Part shown: positions 56,600-64,000 of the stretch, piece after piece
Numbering within the stretch: position 1 is the stretch's first letter
How the letters are laid out: every line of letters starts with the position of its first letter
Assembly (NCBI GenBank): GCA_029962745.1
Contig: CM057157.1
Coordinates: 925,491-989,490, forward strand
Reading direction: 5' to 3'
Length of the DNA stretch: 64,000 nucleotides
Source of the DNA: Echinometra lucunter
Lineage: Eukaryota; Echinodermata; Echinoidea; Camarodonta; Echinometridae
The notes under the pieces: model-generated
What the model saw: the letters and a program-made list of their open reading frames with translations, nothing else
Told to the model about the DNA's origin: nothing
The model's database searches: none
Position numbers and translations under genes: made by a program

Positions 56600-57968
56600 A
56601 GGCGCTTAAAAAGCGTTTTCGCGTCTATATTGTGTATATTCAGGCATTTTTTTGCCGCATCAACGACCAATCTGAGTCTGTTCGAGTGCGTTTTTTCTTT
56701 TTCCATACTATTTATCACGAATGCGATAAAGGTGAGCAGGTCGGTTGGGTCTATCGTTAATCGTTTGTCTGCGGGTTGTTGTACTTTCGATGTTGGTATG
56801 GGAATTTTGCTTGTATGCTGAGTGGGAGTGGGGTTGGTATTGAAATGAGGTTGGCGAAAGTCATTATTGGGCTCATTGGCTTTATTGTTGTCTAGTTGAT
56901 GTATTGTATTGCAGGGGGCTGTGTTGTTTGTGCTGGTTGAATTGTTACTGGCTACGCTTGGGTTGATTTTTACTTGATTAGTTTTCTCTCCATTGGGGTT
57001 TTGTTTATGCTGGCGGTGCTGCCTGGCAGGTTGGGCATAGGTTAGGCTATTAGTTGTTTTTATGTATTGTATCTCCTTTGCTTCCTTGTGATGTGTACAT
57101 CCTTTGCATGCAGCAGAGTGGGTGTCCCCACACCTAAGGCATTTAGGGCTATCTTTGACTGGGCAATCCTCGAAAGTATGCCCTTTCCCGCACCTTACAC
57201 ATCTTATGGCGTTTCTACAGTTAGATTGTGTGTGTCCAAATTGTTAGCACTTATAGCACCTCACAACTGCGGGATGATAGACTTCTGTTTCGTACAATTG
57301 AAACACGAATTTCACTTCTTTGGGGGGGGGGGGGGAATTATTTGAGTTTTAAAAAACAACAGTACGCTAGGTTTAAGTTCCCCGTCTATCTTTTTTTTTA
57401 AAATCGTTTTACCGTCGAAACATTCTGATCTTTCAGTAGAGGTAAAAGATCCTCGTGTTGGGATTGATCTATCGACCCTATGGATCACTCCCATGCTAGT
57501 TTTGGGGACATCATTCATCTTTGTTATAGTCACTGTAATCCCTGCCAGGTTTTGTATTTTACATGCTTTCTCTAGTTGCTGGGGGCTGTGGCAAGTGATA
57601 AACATGGCTCCCTTTGACTTTCCCATACCCTTGATTTCTCCTATCAGTTTAGTAATATCGTTTAGCATCTTTACGTGATTTATATTATTGAGATTGATTT
57701 TCTCTCCTACCCCTTTTATTTTTATTGTCATGTCGTTCGTATCGTTCGGGATTCGTGGCTCCTTATCAGTGTTATTGTCCTTTGTGGGGGTACTTTTCGT
57801 TCTTGGACGTTTTCTTTGCGGTTTCGGATCGATGGTTCTCCCCGCAATAGACCAGCCCCCATCCCTCTCATCGCCACCATCGGCTGCCGTGGGTTCAAGT
57901 AACGGGGGTTCTTGCGGAGTAGAAAAATTCAGCTCTGTCGCCGATTGCATGTAGTATGCGATGTCCAT
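56600..57968 (-). pseudogene. LINE ORF1 (gag-like), right arm
   Basis: Frame 57312-57968 starts MDIAYYMQSATELNFSTPQE, then KPQRKRPRTKSTPT (basic, nuclear-localisation-like), NDMTIKIKGVGEKINLNNIN and GAMFITCHSPQQLEKACKIQ. Zinc knuckles follow in another frame (57060-57290): C-Y-K-stop-Q-FGHTQSNC with its second Cys lost to a stop, CVRCGKGHTF and CLRCGDTHSAACKGC. This is the best preserved gag of its family here. Confidence 0.86.
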
Positions 57969-58214
57969 ACTCTTTCGGGAGGGTTGGGATTATTTTAGGA
58001 ACTTAGTGTATGGTCAGTTTAAGATGTTAGGGAGGCGTGTTAGTGGGAAAATAATAATAGCTTACCTGACCTTTTGTCTAAACAATATCCAAAAAGAAAT
58101 CCAAAGTAAACGCCAGGATTAGAATGAAAAAAAAATGAAATCAAATCAAACCAAAATCCAAATCCGAAATTCAAATAAGGATCCAAAATGCCAATTTTCC
58201 AAATGCAGCAAATG

Positions 58215-58440
58215 TCCAAAATGTCCAACACGGATCGTAGCGATATTGTTACCCTAATGCGGACTTGGGTGACGAGATTTGGCGTCGGCGTAATCCCACG
58301 GTCAAGTGCGCCCCCTTGTGACGCAGACACTCGCTCGACGTGGCATAACCACAGAAATATTCTGCGGGCATAACTCGCCGAAAGTATGCCAACCTACAAA
58401 TCACCGCACTTTTGCCTTTTGGGGAGCGAATCAACCCTTA
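58215..58440 (-). promoter_or_regulatory. Conserved LINE 5' leader, copy 1
   Basis: Matches 63515-63690 in the same orientation over about 150 bp: tttcggcgagttatg, acgtcgagcga, tgcgtcacaagggggcgcac and acgccgacgcc. It lies about 250 bp before the gag start, separated by a degenerate TTTGGATTT run. The GC-rich block in AT-rich DNA suggests an internal LINE promoter or leader. Confidence 0.65.
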
Positions 58441-58640
58441 CAAATTTTGCAATATGAACAAACACACTCATAAATTTCCCACTTCCCTCGCCTTTTTTCT
58501 TCGACAGCACAAATAAAATATTCATTCATCCATCAATTATTACATCTCCTGAATCTACGAGGTTTTATACAAAAGGGATGACGAAAAACATTCTTGATCT
58601 ACCTTTAACACTAGGGTGACAAAATGTAAAAGTAAGACTA

Positions 58641-59058
58641 AATACCTTCTTGGTGGTTGCCTTGGCCTTCTTTGCCGCAGCTGTTTTCTGCTGTTTCTCC
58701 TTCTTGGCTGCAGCCTTCGCCTTGGCCTTCTTACGTTGTTACTTTCAGTTTCGCTTTCTCCTTCTCCTTCTTGGCCTTCTCCGCCGCCTGGGCCTTGGCC
58801 GCTTGCATATTCAGCTTGAAAGAGCCCGATGCTCCTTTCCCCTTCGTCTGCAACAGCTTGCCTTTTTCCACACCAGAAGATCAGCTGTCGGTCCATCTGC
58901 ACATAGTAGTTGGTCTCGATGTATTTCTTGATTGCTTGAAGTGAAGAGCCGTTTCGGTCCTTCAACTCGGTGATTGCTGCGGCGACCATCTCGGCAGCAG
59001 ATGGATGGGTTGCCGGCTTCTTCTTGGTGACTTTCTTGGCGCTATCCTTCTCAGCCAT
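58641..59058 (-). pseudogene. Histone H1 copy, frameshifted
   Basis: The start [20 protein letters not shown] is followed by [28 protein letters not shown] and VQMDRQLIF, the first two helices of an H1 globular domain, close to sea-urchin H1. At about 58873 some codons are lost and the frame shifts. In the next frame [20 protein letters not shown] and [20 protein letters not shown] continue the domain and start of the Lys/Ala tail, ending at TAA (58731-58733). A further Lys-rich piece reaches 58641. H1 binds linker DNA between nucleosomes; here the third helix is broken and the tail short. No 3' stem-loop typical of replication histones was found. It reads as an orphan pseudogene. Confidence 0.85.
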
Positions 59059-59144
59059 CTTGGTGTACGTTACTTCGCGAGGTGAACAAAACAAGTACGC
59101 ACCTCTTTCTTTTTTTAATATTTTTGGTTAAAAGCAATTCAGTC

Positions 59145-59195
59145 ATTTTTGACTATTTATGCCTTGCGCGGTATGTTTTGGATTTGCCTTTATAT
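59145..59195 (-). promoter_or_regulatory. Possible H1 core promoter
   Basis: A CATAAATAG TATA-like box (about 59153-59161) lies about 95 bp before the H1 ATG, with a second AATATAAAGG near 59190. No AC-box or CCAAT element of classical H1 promoters was identified because the minisatellite starts at 59200. Confidence 0.3.
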
Positions 59196-59199
59196 TAAA

Positions 59200-60141
59200 T
59201 AAAAATAGGACTTATACAGCTTCCTTGAGGAATGCCGTTGTGTAAAATAAAATAGGACTTATACAGCTTCCTTAAGGAATGCCGTTGTGTAAAATAAAAT
59301 AGGACTTATACAGCTTCCTTGAGGAATGCCGTTGTGTAAAATAAAATAGGACTTATACAGCTTCCTTGAGGAATGCCGTTGTGTAAAATAAAATAGGACT
59401 TATACAGCTTCCTTGAGGAATGCCGTTGTGTAAAATAAAAACGGACTTATACAGCTTCCTTAAGGAATGCCGTTGTGTAAAATAAAATAGGACTTATACA
59501 GCTTCCTTGAGGAATGCCGTTGTGTAAAATAAAATAGGACTTATACAGCTTCCTTGAGGAATGCCGTTGTGTAAAATAAAAACGGACTTATACAGCTTCC
59601 TTAAGGAATGCCGTTGTGTGAAATAAAATAGGACTTATACAGCTTCCTTGAGGAATGCCGTTGTGTAAAATAAAATAGGACTTATACAGCTTCCTTGAGG
59701 AATGCCGTTGTGTAAAATTAAAATAGGACTTATACAGCTTCCTTGAGGAATGCCGTTGTGTAAAATAAAATAGGACTTATACAGCTTCCTTAAGGAATGC
59801 CGTTGTGTAAAATATAATAGGACTTATACAGCTTCCTTGAGGAATGCCGTTGTGTAAAATAAAATAGGACTTATACAGCTTCCTTGAGGAATGCCGTTGT
59901 GTAAAATTAAAATAGGACTTATACAGCTTCCTTGAGGAATGCCGTTGTGTAAAATAAAATAGGACTTATACAGCTTCCTTGAGGAATGCCGTTGTGTAAA
60001 ATAAAAACGGACTTATACAGCTTCCTTAAGGAATGCCGTTGTGTAAAATAAAATAGGACTTATACAGCTTCTTTGAGGAATGCCGTTGTGTAAAATAAAA
60101 TAGGACTTATACAGCTTCCTTGAGGAATGCCGTTGTAAAAT
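59200..60141. repeat. 47-bp minisatellite, about 20 copies
   Basis: The unit aggacttatacagcttcctt plus gaggaatgccgttgtgtaaa plus ataaaat recurs every 47 bp. Each unit contains the near-palindrome TTCCTTGAGGAA, and some have the perfect TTCCTTAAGGAA. The AAGG variant usually travels with an aacgg start (units near 59440, 59580 and 60003). It has no unique spacers. Confidence 0.97.
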
Positions 60142-60169
60142 ATATGGTTCCGACGTTTGGTTATTTATT

Positions 60170-61153
60170 CTCACAACACAAGGGCCTTTTTTTTAATGCA
60201 TCAGTCCATTACAAAAAAATTCCTTCTCTTTATCATTCTTTCCATGAATTTACATAATACAAAGGTTAAAGAGATAGGGCTATCGGAGGAAGGTTTAGTG
60301 GGGTCTTTGTTTTGCTTTGGGATGGGAATTTGTATTGAATAATACCATTGTGTGGAGAAGATTGCTTTTTCCCAGATTAAGTTGTAAATTTCCAGGAGAA
60401 AGTCCTTGGCTTTTTCTGGTAGCTCTTAGATCATGATTGGTTTTATGCCGTCTATGCCAAGGGCTGTTTGTTTCATTTCGGTCATGGCTATTATAAGTTC
60501 TTGTTTTATGAATTTTTCGTTGATCGATTGAATATAAAATTTGATTCATGGTTTCTGTTCAACTGTTTGTCTATTACTAATTTTTCGAAAAGTTTTCTTC
60601 TTTCCAATTACCATGGTTTTATATTTTTATCAACAGATTGGAAATGTCCCGCTATGCCTTGTCTTTTGAATTTGTCACACTGGAATTGCTATCTTTTGGA
60701 TCAATAAGATTTGGGAAATTTGTTTGGTTACTTCCTTGTTGCTCTAGATTTTTTACATCTTTCCAAACATTTCCTATATTAGTAAATCGGTTTAATGATG
60801 TACTATACTTTTGCAAATAGTTTCTTTTGGCATTTCTTATTGTCTTTTGAGCTATGTTTTTTTTTCTTTTTGCATTCTATTAGATCCTACATATCTAGTT
60901 TCCTTCGAAATCGTTTTTTGCATTATTCCGTTCTTTTATAGCTTGGTTGCATTCTTTGGACCACTAAGGTATTGGATTTTGAGGTTTTTTCCCTATTATT
61001 CGTTTTTAACAGAAATTTATCGGCTGTGTTTGTAATACTATTTAAAAGGAAGTCGTACTTTTCTTGGATATTATTATAATTCTTATCATCGTTTTCGAGT
61101 TGAGTCGTAATATCTTTTCTGTATAATTCCCAGTTTATGTTCTTATCGACCAA
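60170..61153 (-). pseudogene. LINE ORF2 linker and partial RT, minus-strand element
   Basis: NINWELYRKDITTQLENDDK and YDFLLNSITNTADKFLLKTN (linker), KEMKQTALGIDGIKP-like and HNGIIQYKFPSQSKT segments, and FMERMIKRRNFFV near 60190-60235. It stops just before the 47-bp minisatellite and lacks the RT catalytic motif. Many frameshifts. Confidence 0.75.
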
Positions 61154-61943
61154 AAAGTGTTCTTAGAGTTTTTGGTGGTTGAACAATTTGGTTTATTTGT
61201 TTCTGTATGCAATCAAAATTGGATGACATGGTGGTCGCTGCTGAATAATCCTGGTAGGCCTCTCCATTGTATTTTAGAAGCTATTTGTATGGAAGTTATC
61301 GTTAAGTCTAAGTTTAGATATTTTCCTGTACATGTGTCCAATCTGGTGGCAGATCCATCGTTGATTAAAACTAAATTACATGTATTGTTTTCTATGATTT
61401 TTTTAGTTTCTTTTCCGTTGTGGTCTTCTTTTATACTACCCCACAGATAGCTGTGGCTGTTGAAATCCCAACTACAATTATATTTTCTTCATATTTATCT
61501 GTCATTTTATTTAGATCATCCACATTGATTTTTTTACAACAATTATAATAATTGATTAATGTTATTTTGTTATTGTGAGTGAAAATGTTTACTTTTTGAT
61601 ACTCTTCTTCTTTAGGGGTGTCTATTACTTGAAAAGTAATTTTTTATTTCGATATATTGCTAACCCCCTCTTCTTCCATTTCCTCTATTCTTTACTTCTT
61701 CATTATAATCAGGTATAGAAAAAATTATAATCGTAAAACCAAGTTTCTTGTATACATATTATGCCTGGTGGGATGTTGATGTATTTTCTTGTTGAATAGT
61801 GTTTCGTAGAGTTCAGGACCGTGGGCCTGCATCCCCTGTGCGTTCCATTGTATAAAACTGATGTGTTGTTTGTTATGTTTGCTGTTTATTAATGCGTTTG
61901 ACTCATTATGGAAAGAACCTTTCGTGTAGAGATTCGGGGTCAC
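61154..61943 (-). pseudogene. LINE ORF2 endonuclease, minus-strand element
   Basis: HISFIQWNAQGMQAHGPELY at the start (about 61870), a DFNSHSYLWGS-like block (about 61460) and DLVLINDGSATRLDTCTG-like text (about 61350). The frames are broken, and the DNA is T-rich on the plus strand. Confidence 0.75.
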
Positions 61944-63240
61944 TGTCTTGTATATTTAAATTATTAATTTAAATATTACCACTAATCTGATTCTGTTTGA
62001 ATGAGTAGTTTGTTTGTATTAGTTGTTGATAATGAACACAATAAAGGTTAGGAATTCGGCCGGGTTAATGGATATATTGTTGTTGGGTACTTGTTGTTGA
62101 GCTTGTCCACTTTTGATGGGTATGGGAATTTTTTAGGGTTGTATGGGTGTCGGGTTATTGAATTGCGGCTGTAGGGAAGGTTAGTTCCGCTCTTTTTTGT
62201 TTGTTTTCAATGTTTTTCTGGCTTTTGTTATGGTCTACTGCGTTTTGGGGTTGTGGCTAGTTTTGTGGCTTTTTGTTTGTCTGTTTCTTAAATTCTTTGA
62301 CCGCTTGTGCATATGTCAGTTTCTCTGTGTTTTTGATGTTTTGTATTTTCTTGGCGTCTTTATATACCTCACAGCCCTTGTAAGCTGATGAATGTGCCTT
62401 TCCACATCTGAAAGTAGGATTTTCTCTTTTGTCACACTGTTCATACTTGTGCCCCCCCCCCCCCATCTTACACATCGTACTGCGTTTTGGCAGCATTCTT
62501 TCCACATGCCCAAACAACTGGTATCTGTAACACCTTACCACTGGAGGGTGATATGCATCTACATTGTATGGTTCATATAAAATGTGACCTTATTTGGGGG
62601 GTTCTCTGTATTAAAGGTGAGGAGTACCGATGGTGTTGGTACCAAGTTGCCCTCTACAGTTCTGTGAGGTCCTCCTCGGGGATCGTTTTGTCGATCCTAT
62701 GGATTACTCCCTTGCTTGATTTGGTGTTAATTTCCAGTTTATTACATTTCAAAGGGAATTGAAACAGTTTCTGTTATATTCAAACCTTTTTTTTTTTTTT
62801 TACTTAGTCTTGATTTAAGCATGCAACATGCTGGGTACCTTTGATTTTTTTTTACTTTCTTTAATTCTCAAATTTTTTGGTTGATATCTTGTATTGTTTT
62901 AACAGGGTTAGTGTTGTAAATGTGATTGTTGTTTAATCCTGTGATTATTACTGTTTTAACAGGGTCAGTGTTGTAAATGTGATTGTTGTTTAATCCTGTT
63001 GTTTAATTATTGTGTTGCTTGCTGTATTAGTTGGGGTCGTTTTCGGTTGTGCTTGATTTAGTTCGAGGTCGTTTTCTTTTGGGGCGGTTGCTTCCTTTTC
63101 TTATAACCGTTTCCCATTCACCTGTTGTAATTTTCACTGGGCATTTCTTGGGGTAGGCTTTCTAATGGGGTTGAAAATTTTAGCTCGACTGCCGCTTGGG
63201 CATATGCCTCCTCTCCCGAGGAGTAGTGGTCTTCCATAGT
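61944..63240 (-). pseudogene. LINE ORF1 (gag-like), minus-strand element
   Basis: ATG at about 63238 gives MEDHYSSGEEAYAQAAVELK and FSTPLES, matching the N-terminus readable in frame-shifted form at 32690. The zinc-knuckle frame 62257-62541 has CYRYQLFGHVERMLP (decayed first knuckle), CKMGGGGHKYEQC and FRCGKAHSSAYKGC, then KLTYAQAVKEFKKQTNKKPQ. A C homopolymer at 62452-62464 lies in the second knuckle. Confidence 0.8.
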
Positions 63241-63515
63241 TTGACCCGCCCACTCGACTGGTGATTTTGGTGTTAGTCTATCCGGGTCAGATTTTAGGGT
63301 TAGTTAATCTGATTATTTTGATAAAGGCCTATCTTGACTCCAAGTGGGTATTGAATTGAATCCAACTGACAAACAAGATCGTATGAAAACAAATAAATAT
63401 AAAATCCAAAAGCAAATCCAAAATCCAAAGGCAGGTCCAAAATCAAATTATATCAAATGGAATCAAATACAAATAAATCTAATCCAATCCAAAATATACT
63501 AAATTTACTCAATTC
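63241..63515. other. LINE leader with TTTGGATTT-like repeats
   Basis: Degenerate aaatccaaa repeats (about 63385-63500) between the conserved leader and the gag start, as at 58086-58210. No gene. Confidence 0.5.
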
Positions 63516-63690
63516 ATTATGCAGAGCAAAGCCGCAACCGTATCGCAGCGGTTCGCAGGGCTATTATTACCCTGATGCGGACTTGTGTGACGAGATTCGG
63601 CGTCGGCGTCATCCCACCGTCAAGTGCGCCCCCTTGTGACGCAGACGTTCGCTCGACGTTCCATAACTCGCCGAAAATATCCCAACCTAC
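63515..63690 (-). promoter_or_regulatory. Conserved LINE 5' leader, copy 2
   Basis: Same GC-rich block as 58215-58440 and in the same position relative to the downstream gag (about 280 bp before its ATG). Confidence 0.65.
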
Positions 63691-64000
63691 CAAACAAAAT
63701 TTGCAAGTTAGATACACCGACAAAAGTAAAGGCTAGTTTGCGAGTTATGGTTTTGTAGACATTATATATAAATGTTGCCCTTAACGGCGTGATATAATAT
63801 GATTTAGTAACGTACCTTGATATTCATCGGCATCTTTTGTTTTCACAGGATATTACGAATAGGTTAAGGTCACAGACCTCTATCTCCTGAAATCTCATCT
63901 ATTTTAGGTCAACTTTGCCGCTTCGGAATCATTGCAGATATATAGACCTAATTAACAAATTAATGGGTAGAAGAATATGCAGCATAAACTCTGGATTGCG
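63691..64000. other. No feature recognised
   Basis: AT-rich sequence to the end of the window with no coding frame or repeat recognised. Confidence 0.4.

Larger units (their letters stand above)
52359..58006 (-). repeat. Right arm of the inverted duplication
   Basis: Inverse complement of 32632-38010. The inner end is cut by the gap, so its true extent is unknown. The longer length is partly due to minisatellite expansion (53720-54060). The outer end continues past 58006 into a LINE leader that the left arm lacks. Confidence 0.92.

Noticed and set aside
12068..59058. MYSM1 (H2A deubiquitinase) and histone H1 as a functional gene cluster
   Set aside because: They are 35 kb apart with only mobile elements between, and the H1 copy is broken. 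Co-location is best explained by chance.
59200..60141. CRISPR-like array of 47-bp repeats
   Set aside because: Units are head-to-tail with no unique spacers, and the context is animal chromosomal DNA. It is a minisatellite.
1..64000. tRNA or rRNA genes, and LTR retrotransposons
   Set aside because: No cloverleaf with A and B boxes, no rRNA core sequence, and no long terminal repeats, protease or integrase motifs were recognised by reading. A covariance-model search would be needed to exclude small RNAs fully.

Overview
This window is animal nuclear DNA, most likely from a sea urchin or a close echinoderm relative. Three things point that way. A split gene has consensus GT/AG introns. A linker-histone pseudogene has a globular domain close to sea-urchin H1. 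The DNA is AT-rich, full of microsatellites, MITEs and non-LTR retrotransposons, and polymorphic-looking. I see no prokaryotic operon, CRISPR array, rRNA or convincing tRNA. A 500-base run of N (51859-51858+500, i.e. 51859-52358) marks a scaffold join.

Layout. 1-12 kb is gene-poor: simple repeats plus small DNA-transposon relics (hAT-like with 8-bp target duplications, piggyBac-like with TTAA, pogo-like with TA). 12.07-23.05 kb holds the one convincing protein gene. On the minus strand, ten exons in consistent phase encode the C-terminal half of a MYSM1-type JAMM histone H2A deubiquitinase. Its introns carry several MITEs, and two exons have had their 3' splice-site/exon-start region tandemly duplicated. 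The N-terminal SANT and SWIRM exons were not found.

24-32 kb holds LINE 3' ends, a tandem array of about 1.32-kb units made only of the 5' part of a LINE (5' UTR plus gag-like ORF1), and a GC-rich Penelope-like reverse transcriptase fragment that replaces part of the array. 32.6-58.4 kb is dominated by a large inverted duplication (arms 32632-38010 and 52359-58006). Each arm carries a 3'-truncated LINE, a 43-bp minisatellite, and a CCAAT/octamer/TATA promoter-like block fused to a 5'-truncated gag. Between the arms lie a LINE with a long RT ORF and RNase H, a second decayed LINE of the same broad group, a CR1/L2-like fragment with a MITE inside it, and another LINE cut by the gap.

58.6-60.1 kb holds a frameshifted histone H1 copy beside about 20 copies of a 47-bp palindrome-containing minisatellite. 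60.2-63.7 kb is one more 3'-truncated LINE on the minus strand, with a 5' leader shared with the right-arm element.

Only the MYSM1 gene looks functional. The rest is mobile-element biology: LINE ORF1 (zinc-knuckle RNA-binding protein) and ORF2 (endonuclease, reverse transcriptase, sometimes RNase H) would act together in target-primed reverse transcription, but every copy here has stops, frameshifts or deletions. I found no clear new multi-gene system. The most unusual structures are the tandem LINE-head array, the inverted duplication with its promoter-like block, a short inverted templated insertion inside one LINE, and the duplicated splice acceptors in MYSM1.
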